A stretch of 64,000 nt of DNA, taken from Scatophagus argus (taxonomy: Eukaryota > Chordata > Actinopteri > Scatophagidae). The position numbers were made by a program, and so were the translations under genes. Under the pieces are notes generated by a model. The model ran no database searches and was not told the DNA's origin. It was given only the letters and a program-made list of their open reading frames with translations. Shown piece by piece: positions 1-10,100 of this stretch (position 1 is its first letter; each line of letters starts with the position of its first letter). Location: contig NC_058507.1 of NCBI RefSeq assembly GCF_020382885.2, positions 2,435,715 to 2,499,714 on the forward strand, given 5' to 3'.

Positions 1-436
1 TCTCCTGCTTTCGCAGCATAGTCGATCTCGGAGGTATGTATCATAATAAAATCTGATCGGTCAGATCGATAGTTACCCATCAGGCTTGTCCAGAAAGTGT
101 GTTATTTCACGTGTGTTGTTTCCCCTCCTTCACACACACACATTATTCTGCGTGAACAAGATAAGTTTTCCTCTATTGTCCTTCAATGGGGAAATTCACA
201 TTGTTACAGCAGCAAAGTGGATAGTGAAAACAGACATCCATAAAAAACTATTTACATCAGTGAAGAATAGTAATATAAAACATTATGTACAAAGAAGACA
301 ACAAAAACAAACAACAGCAGATAACGACACAACAGCAGCAGTTGCACATGGGCTAATAAATTGCACAGTGGAATAGTGAAATATTGCACATTATTGTTAT
401 TAATGCAGAGATGCAGTCACAGTAGTGATTGAGTCA

Positions 437-476
<40 letters not shown>

Positions 477-1724
477 GTCTACTCCCAGGTTGCACTGGCG
501 CTCTGGCCCGTGAGGTGGCGAAGGCGTATCCGTCCTCCTCCGTCACCGTGTTTGACCTCCCGCAGGTTGTGAAAATGGCTCAGAAACATTTCTGTCAGGA
601 CGACGAAGCCGTCGCATTTCAAACAGGTGAGCCTCGTTTGGCCTCGTTCAGGTGACCCGAGCAGCCTTTGTGTGGACTGTTTCAGGAGAAATTAAACAGA
701 ATGACAGAAGGTAAAACGAGAGCTGGGTTATATCTGTTGTTTAAGAATTAACTCATTGTATATAATATATAGATATATTATATTTATTAGTGGTTTTTTT
801 TACCTTTCTGTGATTTGCACAGCATTTTAAATACCAGCGTCGTATTTAATCAATGCACTCATTAAATAAAAAATTGCGTTACAAAAAGGATCGATTTTTA
901 TCATTTATTTTTCACAATTATTTACATTGGAAGCGTTTGCATTTATGTATGTATGCATATTTTTGAATTGTACAGACACATTTTACTGGGTCCACCTTCC
1001 CTAAACTAATGCAGTCTGAAGTAAAGCTGTTTTCGTTGAGGTTGTAAGGTTGAAAACTGTTTTAGTGTAGCTGTAACGTTATAACCTTGACGAGGGGAGG
1101 ATTCAGTGCGGGCCTGTTTTAGATTTAGCCAGGTGTACCTGATAAAATGGACGCTGAGCGTACATTTGTCCGAAGTCGCGCCTCGAGTGGTCACGTATTT
1201 TCTGTTGTATACGCAGGAGATTTCTTCAGCGGTGAAATCCCTCCTGCTGACCTGTACATTCTGGCCAGAATCATTCATGACTGGCCTGAAGAGAAGTGCC
1301 TGATCCTGCTGAAGAAGATCTATGACACCTGTAAACCAGGTGAGATGAAGAGTGTGTATACCTGTGTATTCATGTGGCATAGAAGAGACTTTCAGGATTA
1401 TGGACTTGTCCATCAATTGCTGGTCTAAACAAGAACCATATCAAACACATTTTACCACCCTGCTCTTCAGTACTCTGTCCACTCTGTTTGTCCACGTTCG
1501 TCCTCCTGGCAGGCGGCGGCGTCCTGCTGGTGGAGTGCTTGCTGTTCGAGAACCGACGAGGGCCCATCATGGCTCAGCTCTTCTCCCTCAACATGCTGTT
1601 GCAAGCAGACGGCAAGGAGCGTCCACCATCCGAGTACACCAGCATGCTCAACAGGGCTGGCTTCTGCAACGTTCAGGTGTGCCGGACCGGCAAGTCCTAC
1701 GACGCCATCCTGGCCATCAGATGA
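1..1724 (+). CDS. asmt: Acetylserotonin O-methyltransferase-like gene, 3' part (partial)
   Basis: Four exons join in frame: 1-33, 489-626, 1217-1339 and 1513-1724, the last ending in TGA. The product is the C-terminal, SAM-binding half of a class I O-methyltransferase. Exons 1 and 2 together make the SAM motif (VDLGGCTGALARE), followed by VTVFDLPQVV. The third exon holds GDFF and the HDWPEEKC catalytic-region motif. The last exon holds GGGVLLVE and ends YDAILAIR. ASMT performs the last step of melatonin synthesis (N-acetylserotonin to melatonin, SAM as methyl donor) in pineal and retina. The GCTGALARE wording also resembles ASMTL, but RRGP..QL.SLNML and the C-terminus fit ASMT better, so the paralogue is not certain. 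The N-terminal dimerisation exons are upstream of the window. Confidence 0.82.
171..345 (-). repeat. 3' end of a non-LTR retrotransposon copy, minus orientation
   Basis: On the + strand the segment begins with a GGGGAAATTC block preceded by a TTGTCCTTCAAT variant of the TTATTGATCCC tail. It continues CACATTGTTACAGCAGCAAA and then AT-rich sequence. The same order of blocks occurs at 34946-35160, so the two are diverged copies of one family. It lies in the first intron visible of the asmt-like gene. Family name is not assigned; it resembles L2/CR1-type fish LINE tails. Confidence 0.5.
448..476 (+). repeat. (GT)n microsatellite at a splice acceptor
   Basis: About 14 uninterrupted GT units end 12 bases before the acceptor AG (487-488) of an asmt-like exon. 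The repeat therefore takes the place of most of the polypyrimidine tract. Confidence 0.9.
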
Positions 1725-1944
1725 GCTCGTTTGGGAGGTGGACGTAAACATAAGCTATGAAAAAAAACTGTAGCCAGACCAGTTTATGTTGTTATGATTA
1801 CAGTTCAGTATTTTTCTTACTAAAATAGACATTTTCTGGAGTGAAGTTCCTGCTGGATAAAATGTTTTATCAACACTTCCCTCTTAAAGTAATGCATAAA
1901 GTAAATACATGTTTCTGCATCTTCGTAAAGAATGAGAGAAGTTG

Positions 1945-2290
1945 CATTAGATTTAGTGGAATCAGTTCAGGTTAAAAGACTAGCTTCTGGGAAATACACT
2001 AATTTCCTTTCAGCCAGGTAGCTTAGCTTAGTTTAGCTTAGCATAAAGACTGAAAACAAGTGGAAACAGCTAGCCTAGCTCTGGCCAAAGGCAACAAAAT
2101 CTACACATGGAAAAGCACAACCAGTTCCCATCAATAAGCGTGCTTTTGTATCTTGTTTGTTTTATCTACAAAAATTTGTGGTTTCTGGGTATTTCAAGTC
2201 TTTAAGCTGAGCTAAGCGAACTGGCTCCTCCTCCTTTTAATGTCAGCTGGTCACAGCCACCTGTATATATACCAGAATCAAACACTGAAT
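1945..2290 (+). repeat. Dispersed fish repeat (AGCTTAGCATAAAGACTG type)
   Basis: The block around 2020-2090 (GCTTAGCATAAAGACTG, GGAAACAGCTAGCCTAGCTC, CCAAAGGCAACAAAATC) followed by TTGTTTGTTTTATCTACAAA is a sequence order I recognise as a common interspersed repeat of percomorph fishes. I cannot name its class from the sequence alone. Borders are approximate. Confidence 0.6.
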
Positions 2291-2445
2291 AGTGCTGGGT
2301 ATCATTTCAGATTATTATTTTATCATTGGTCACGAGCATATAAAGATGGCTGACGCATTTCCACTTCTTCCCACTCTGCCAAAACGAAACCAAAATATCC
2401 TGGACACGAGTGCTGCCATCTTGTTCTGGTGACATCATTCTTGAA

Positions 2446-2480
2446 TTTCCCTCAGGATCAATAAAGTATCTATCTATCTA
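2446..2480 (+). repeat. Non-LTR retrotransposon 3' tail
   Basis: GAATTTCCCTCAGGATCAAT followed by AAAGTATCTATCTATCTA is the 3' terminal block of fish LINE/SINE elements, ending in the tandem ATCT target-primed tail. No coding part is present, so this is a severely 5'-truncated copy. Confidence 0.65.
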
Positions 2481-2594
2481 AAAAAAATGACACTTCAACA
2501 CATATCAGTATTAAAATTACTTAAAATGAGGAAAAAAATTATTTGACATGTATTTAACATGTTTTTAGTTTGCTTGATTTGCTTCATTTAGCAG

Positions 2595-2634
2595 ATGAAG
2601 CCACCAGGGGGCGATACTGGTGTTTTGGCTTCAT
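2595..2634 (+). repeat. Imperfect inverted repeat (hairpin element)
   Basis: ATGAAGCCACCAG (2595-2607) is mirrored by CTGGTGTTTTGGCTTCAT (2617-2634), with a short GC-rich loop. It could be the terminus of a small non-autonomous DNA element. The loop carries the CTCF-like core described separately. Confidence 0.6.
2601..2615 (+). promoter_or_regulatory. CTCF-like binding motif
   Basis: CCACCAGGGGGCGAT matches the CTCF core CCASYAGRKGGCRSY at 14 of 15 positions. This is a motif match only; occupancy is not shown. It sits within the hairpin element between asmt and jade1. Confidence 0.5.
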
Positions 2635-3465
2635 TTCTGCGTAGCTCTAATGTCGTCCATCTTCATGTACAGCCAGTAGTCACAATGTTTCTGGTGTATT
2701 CCAGAAATTATAAATCAATAAATGACAAATTTGGAAAAGATTATTTTTTACTATTTAAGATGAAAACCAACAATTTCTTATCATGTTTTTTTTAGGGAAA
2801 TATAAAAACAAAAAGGTAAAAATCCAGCTGTGTGTTGAGATGTTATGACTGTGTTATGATGTTATGTTGTAACTGTGTTTTCCCAGCTTTCTGGTTCACC
2901 ATGATGAGTTCAGGGTCCCTCTCAGACTGCATGTCGATCAGCTCGCTCAGCAAGCTTTAGCTTTCCTCCGTCCTTCCACTGCTGGTGTTAAAAAGTTCTC
3001 ATTTTTAATCTGTCAGTCAAAGTGTGACTTTGTAGTCGAAGGAAGAATCACTGTAGTAGTTATTTTTTTTAACTGTTCTTATTTATGTTTGGTGAATTTC
3101 CAGAACATCAGAAAGTAGTTTACATCATCTCTGCTCTATATTATCACTAAAAATGTATTAAATACATGCAGAATAACAGTGTGTGAGGAGCAGGAAAAGA
3201 AATTCTGTTTACATTATTTTCTGTGAATTACATGTTATCATGCAGTAAGGTACAGGTCAGTCCACATGCTGGCAGGACGCATCCTGCACATTAAATCAAA
3301 GAAATGCATCTGGTTTGGTCTTTGGAAAGAGTTTTTTTTTTTTAATGTTGTTCTTATTAATAAATCAGTGAGTATGTCGGGTTTGGGGTTAGTTTTAATG
3401 TAGCAGTCTTTTGTTATTGCTGTTTTTCAGTGGTGGGAGAAATATTAAGATCCTGTACTTGAAGA

Positions 3466-3515
3466 ATTTCCCTTTGGGGATAAATAAAGGAATTCTGATT
3501 CTGAATCTGATGTGC
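3466..3515 (+). repeat. Non-LTR retrotransposon 3' tail, TTCTGA-type
   Basis: GAATTTCCCTTTGGGGATAA then ATAAAGGAATTCTGATTCTG. It has the same architecture as the copy at 37895-37940, with a (TTCTGA)n tail in place of (ATCT)n. Confidence 0.6.
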
Positions 3516-5109
3516 TAATACCACACTGTGAACTACTCCACTATAATTAAGGATACATTTCTGATGCAGACAAAACAAGCTCAAATTTGATTTCTTTGAT
3601 TTCTGCCAGGGTGAACAGCATAAATCAGCAGGAATCAATCAGAACTGATTCCTGCTGATGTGAACAGACATGCAGGACTGCAGATTTGACTGTTATATGG
3701 GAAGATGATTCAGTCAAAGCTCTCGTTTGCCTTCTTGGCCTCGGCCTGACAAGCTGACGGACCGTCACTGTCGTCAACATGGCAAACAGTTCAAGAAGTG
3801 AACACCTGCAGCTCTGTTTCACTCACTGTGACGATGGACCGCCGTGTCTGTGACATTTCCTGTCGTTCAGCAGTGTCACGTCAGGTCACAGTCCAGACCT
3901 GTTCATACTGATGTCAGATATCACATACAGAGACGAACGCAAAAAGTCAGGGCAGAAAGATCACATATGAGAAAGAAATCTGAATTAGGTCACTTTGAAC
4001 AGCAGTGTGAACACAGACTGAAAGTCCTGCATTCAAAACCTCACTTACTTAAATAAAAATATTATCCATCATATGCTGCGAGGTCATCATATGTGTGAAG
4101 GGTGGCTGTTTACAAGGTCTCATGAGTTCAGAAAAACAGGCCTGTGATGATGCATGTCCAAGACTTCATTTAGCTTCAGTAGGAGCATTTTATCAACGCT
4201 TAATTTATCAGAAATTTTAAAGATTAGAGAAAAAAATATGGAGATATGTGGCTTTCACTGCTCAGAAAGGGTGTGTTTATAAAATTAAATCTGCCAGTGC
4301 AATGGAGAAAAAAATATATAAGTACAACAATGTAAAAATGCATAATAAAATGAATCTAAAAATATACTCAACTGAAGTACCAGAACCTCAAAACTGTACA
4401 TAAATAAATAAATGTACTTAAATACTATTCAGGCCATGAAATAAACAGATAATGATCTTTTACAGCCAATACTGTCATTTTCAGGTTTATGAACAAGCAC
4501 AGCTTGTCACAGCTTTTCATGAAGTAGTAAGAGTGATTTTGACCCTGAAATCCATAATGGAAGTAGATCACTTCAGGATACCTTTAATCAACAGTATTGT
4601 TTTGTTTTGTTTATTTATACTGGTTAAAATTATACAAAGTACTTAAAAAATAACAATGAACAGCAAGAGGGGAAAAACTCTCAAACTCGTTTGTGAGACA
4701 AAGATTAGATGGCTGCGTTGCTGGAATTAAATCGACGATAAGACATGACACGAGCCTTTCTGAACTCTCTATAAAAGTACATATTTGTTAAACATTAGCA
4801 TCATATCATAAATAAAAGAGCCAAGGTTGCAGATTTCAGCAGGCCTTCCAGTGTCAGAGAGTGAAGCTTTATTGGAGGAAAGTTAGCCTGCTTTGTCTTG
4901 TATCAGTTCCTATTATTGGTGGTCTGTCCCTTTAATGCATAAAGCTGCGTGTACCTGCCAAAAAAGGAGCGACTGTCAGTCGGTGGGACGGCTGCGTCAT
5001 GCATTCTTAGGAATAAGAATCTTATTCAAGTTGTGTTTGTTGACAATTAAACTGGCACCTGGGAAGGTGGGTTAGTCCTCTAATACTGTTAATATGATGG
5101 TAAGTTTCT

Positions 5110-6330
5110 TCCTTCATTAGTGGTCCGAGCTGTCGGTTCAGTGGCGCCGGGACCGGTTCAGGGCTTTGTGCTGCCCTCCAGCGGCCCAGAGGCGGAGCTA
5201 CAGTCCGGGCTGGGTAACCTCCCTCCCCGGCCGGAGCCGCTCTGTGTTTGTGTATGTGGAATGCGGGTCAAGCGGAACTCACGGCTAAAACTGCGCTTCA
5301 CATCAAACTCAAACAACGGCTTGCATCGGCCTGACGCGCTCTGTATGTACTGTCCAATTTACTTTCCACTCCGCACGGATTTGATTAATGTGCGCGCCTT
5401 CCAGAAGGTTCTTAACGAGCTATTTGAACGAGTTTATATTTCCAGTATGGTTGCACTAGCAGTCCGCTAGGAAAACGCGACATCGTCATTTAAAATGGCG
5501 CCAAAGATTAACCTCAGCCAGTGGATCGCTGGTATATCTGCCACACTGTGCCCTGCTGGTTAGCCGCGCAGATAGCACAACAACATTGTAGTATTGCCTA
5601 ACAGATTTCATGCGTGTGTTCCTGTTGATTTCAGGTAGTTTGTTTGAATCAATTACTGACCTCTAACCTTTGACGGATAGCTCGTTGGGGCTATAGGGTT
5701 TAATTGGGGCGCCTTAGAAGCCAACCTTATGTTAGCAGCAGTGGCTAATGCTAAATGCAAACCACGGTTGCTTAGGTGTAGCCTCCAGCTAACGAGCTAG
5801 CCGATGCGGCTAACTACAGACGTCAGCTAAGTTTAACGTGCAGACTGACGTTATTACGCCTATAGAAAAACATGCCTATGTTGCGTAAACCTGTCTGATG
5901 TGAATCGGTTTGTGGTTGCCCAGTTTTGTAAAATTGCTTGCTTTATTCGAACGGACGTAGCAGGGCACTTTGAAAACTATCCTTATCATAAACAACATTT
6001 CCAGTTGAGGCGCCGGGTGTGGGTGGGCCCGCATGTTGCATAACTGTAGTGGGAGATTAGCTATCTGGTTAGCTGGAGTTTGCAGTGTGATTTTTAAAAA
6101 ACACTACGCAGTATGGACTGCTTTAAAGCAAAATGTGATCACATCATAAAAAGACACTATTGCCCTGCGTGGGATTCCGTGTTGCCGGGTTAATAAATAA
6201 CGGCTGTTTCGGTCTGCTTGCTAACGTTAGCCGCTTAGTTAGCCGGTACTTTCTGGTGCCTGTTGGCTGAAAAAAGGGGCGTTACACAAACTGTGGCTAG
6301 CCTGCTGTTAGCCTAGCCAGCTAAGTAAGG
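5110..6330 (+). promoter_or_regulatory. CpG-rich putative promoter / 5' non-coding region of jade1
   Basis: Sequence turns abruptly GC- and CpG-rich (about 5120-5320) after an AT-rich gap, and carries a YY1-like AAAATGGCGCC (about 5492-5502). It also has many GCTAGC/GTTAGC words, including the perfect palindrome GCTAACGTTAGC at 6220-6231. It is the only CpG-rich block upstream of the jade1 ATG, so it is inferred to hold the transcription start and a non-coding first exon. The exact TSS and donor cannot be fixed by eye. Confidence 0.5.
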
Positions 6331-7153
6331 GTTAGCATCTTTCCCTCTGCGCAAGTTGACAGCAGACCCAGAGATGTTTCCACCTGCCGGGAGCGCAGAG
6401 TCCGTGCTGATGTTTTTGTTCGCCGCAAGCTGAACACTCAGCGCTGCAGGGCGTTGTTTCCTGTCTGTGTTGCATGTGGTCATTTGTTGTTGTCATCGCT
6501 GAACAGCGACTTTGGCTTGTACACATGTGTGCTGTTAGATCTGCCAAGAAATACTCGTGCCTTACTGTTTATGTCTGATAACTACCTGTGAGCCGTGACA
6601 GCAGACTGTCTGTTCTGCTATCGTAGGCAGGCCAAACATTGAGAGACGTGATCCATTTCCTCGCCTTATGATTGAATATTAAACCGCCTTCAGAAGATCT
6701 TCAGGGGCTGCATGGATTGTATCCTGATTGTTTGGCTTGAATTGAAACGATGATTTTCAGCTCTGGATCTTAAATCAGCATAATAACAGCTTTTGGCCAC
6801 AGTGTGAGTGCGTTCTGTAATGAACTTCAACATGTGGGAAATTCCTTCGTGTGTTTATTATCATGCTGCGTGCATTTATCACGTATGCCGTAATTTATTG
6901 CGATAACTATATGTTTAATGGTGTTGTTAAGTCGGTGCTTTGTCGACTTGTTCACCCAGTGTGCGAGGGGTTTATGAGACTCAACTTCCAGAGCTGATAT
7001 TGTGCTAGCATATCATGTTGGAGTCAGCTGTCTCGTGTTTACCATTTTCTTTATCACAGCTGTATATCTTGTCTTGAATCCTTCTGTAACGTAAGCCTGG
7101 TTTGGTCTTGTTTGTGAAGTGTCCCTACGCCGGAGCTCCGCGGACAGACGACG

Positions 7154-10100
7154 ATGAAGAGAAGCAGGCACCACAGCAGCAGTGAGGACTCCGATAATGG
7201 AAGTAAGCAAACAGTTTTCTCTCCTGACTCATTCATCTTAAGTCCAAATATAGACCCGAATGAGGTTGGTACAATCCTGCCACCTTCCTCATTTTCACCA
7301 GTGAAAGTGCAAAGCAGCACTAGAAGATCAAGAGACCGGAGGAAATGCTTTAAATGCTCAAAAAGTCTAAGATAAGATTAAACTTCATTGGTCCCATGGT
7401 GGGGAAATTCACTCTAATTCTGACTAAAAGTAGATTATTACTTTAAGATAAGCCGGCATCTTTATATCTGTTAATTTGTGCAAGTCACAATTTTTGTCAG
7501 CCAAGTACTTGGGGAATTTTCTAGCCGTTACATTTTGGCCTCACACTTGGTCAGAGGAGATGTCTTCGCCTGAAATTGTGTTCTCCGTCTTGTTTCTGTC
7601 AGTGTCGGCTAATGTCTTGTCGTGTTCAGGAAGGAAACCAAGAGCAAGAAAAAGAAAGGGCAGCAGATGGACTGAGATTGAGGAAACTAAAAAGAAAGCC
7701 TACAACCTGAGAGACAGGAGACAGAGTAGGGACAGGAGGCACATTTGGACCATAAGAGGTGTCCCGGCAGGTCAGGCAGACAGGCACAAATCTGACCCTA
7801 CAGAAACACTTTGTAGTGTTTGTTTCATCCTCCATTGAATCTCAGTTGAGTGGGATTTTACGGCATCATATGAAGGTTGAGGTTAAATTGTTGATCACAC
7901 GAAACCAAACAAATGTGTTTGCTTCCCTGTGACTGTTTGGATCTACATAATATCCAACCCATCTGATGTGCCATCTGGTAGAAATGCAAATGGTGAGCTC
8001 TTACTGTAAATTGCTTTTAGCTGAGGTCTGATTCAGGGTTTTGGTAGGTGAACCGTTAAATGCATTAACAAAATGATCCTTCAGGATTTTCAGGTTCCAC
8101 ATGCAGTGCAAATGAAGCAGATGGTTTTAAACGGAAAGTGACTGCTGCTGCTGCTGCTGCTGCTGTCAGTAATTTTCTAATGATCCCGGGTCAAATTAGT
8201 GAACAGTGAAGGAATGAAATTGAAAACAGAAAATGACAGTTGCAGTTTCAGCTATTCAAATGGGCCATGCATGTGTTTCTTTAAGTTTCACCTGAAGGAG
8301 GAAATCCATATGCTTTTGATGATGTGAAGTTTTTCATGAGAGCAACAACAGCACAAACAGACTTGGAAGAAATGCTGAGATGTTTGACACTCTGATGTTT
8401 GTCCTTCAGGTAGTTCTACCTGCTGGTCCCAGCATTCAACACAGCCCAGGAGGGGGACCGGGCAGAAACCCTCTGAGGTAGGTCTGCTTAAACTCGTCAT
8501 CATGCTGGTGTCACAGCAGGATTACAATTTAATGAACATACGTAACAGGTCATGAGCTGTCATCTGTTGTTGTTCCTGCAGGTAGCTTTCATGTTTCTTG
8601 GTTTGTTGTTTTATTTATTTTTGGGTCTGTGAGGATAACTTATTTTTACTAAAAAAGAATTTGATAAACGGTCTTCGTGATTTAAGAGAATACTACGAGA
8701 TGGAAATACTAAAAAATATCAGCTGCTGTGTGTGAGCTGTTTCTTATCTAATGTACAGTCTGTGGACTTGAGTCCCTGCAGGCCACTGTACACGCCCACT
8801 GAAGGAGAACCAATCAAATCAAATCAAAACAGTGACGCTAAGCACGATTCTGATTGGCTGGTTCCTGTTTGCACACAACATGGTAGTTTTTATGTAGTGT
8901 CTTGGCAGGAGAACAACCTCTAGCATGTTTATAATGATGTCCCATGTGAAGATGGTTATTGACAGATGTACTTCTGCACAGCTGTTCATAACAGTTCACA
9001 CATTCTCTTCAGATGAACCGAGACACCGTTTTGTGCTGTTATTCTGCACTTTGAACCCTATATGAGTTTTAGAATTAGTCGTATTAACACTGCTGTGCCA
9101 GGATTATGGGACACAAAATGTGGCCGTGTGGTTACCGAGTATTTGATGGTCTCAGTGCTTTTATGTTTCTATTTGTGTTTTCTGAGGCCTTGTATTTCAA
9201 TTGAATAGATTCAGAGAAGTCAGGGACAACAGCAGGACAGGATGTTGCTGACTTCTGACAGCTGAGCTCTCAAACAGCAAAAACAAATATATGTTTTGGG
9301 ACGTTCAGTCTGCAGGCGGAGTGTTGGTGCTGTATTAATTCAGTTTCACAGTGATGTACTGACTCTGGTTTCTCGTGCGGCTGCTGCAGGTTTTCCGGAC
9401 GGACCTCATCACCGCCATGAAGGTACATGACTCGTACCAGCTGAACCCAGAGGACTACTACGTCCTCGCCGACCCGTGGAGGCAGGAGTGGGAGAAGGGC
9501 GTCCAGGTTCCCGTCAGCCCCCAGTCCATCCCGCAGCCTGTCGCCAGGTGGGAAACGGGAAAAGCCAAGAAAGTCACGTGTTCAATCCCGAATTGTCCAG
9601 GAGAGGCTCTTAAAACTGAGATGTCACTGCTTTGCATAGCACGAGTCTGGACAGCTGTTGTTTTGTTTCACTTTGATTTAATGGGCTCACATTTTTGGTA
9701 TCCAGCAAGGACAAAGTTAGAGAGAAGTTGAAAAACAAAACCTGCACATGAATCATTAAATTATATTTGGGCCCTCACTGTTTTATCCACCAAAAGGAAA
9801 TTTAATCATTCTGGTCCTTCAGTTGGTAATTTTTGTACGCTGATGTAAGAAGGCAAACTGAAATGTGTGTGTGACTGTGCTGGACAGGGTGTTGGCGGAG
9901 AAAGGAAAGGAGGTCATGTTCGTCAGGCCAAAGAAGCTGATCCGGACGTCAGGTGCCGAGGCACTGGGCTACGTGGACATCCGGACGCTGGCGGCGGGGA
10001 TGTGCCGGTACGACCTGAACGAGGAAGACGTGGCCTGGCTGCAGGTCGTTAACGAGGAGTTTGCAGAGATGGGTGAGTCACAGGATTTTTGGACTGAGGC

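Larger units (their letters stand above)
1725..5100. other. Intergenic region asmt-jade1, repeat rich, no gene seen
   Basis: Only short unsupported ORFs occur here. The region contains an interspersed repeat (about 1945-2290), two retrotransposon 3' tails (2446-2480, 3466-3515), a hairpin-forming element with a CTCF-like core (2595-2634) and AT-rich sequence. The 3'UTR and poly(A) site of the asmt-like gene must lie at its start, but no clear AATAAA near the stop fixes the end. Confidence 0.6.

Noticed and set aside
1147..1428. ORF starting MDAERTFVRSRASS over the asmt exon
   Set aside because: The frame is right for the exon at 1217-1339, but the residues before GDFF are intron; the exon is entered from the acceptor at 1215-1216.
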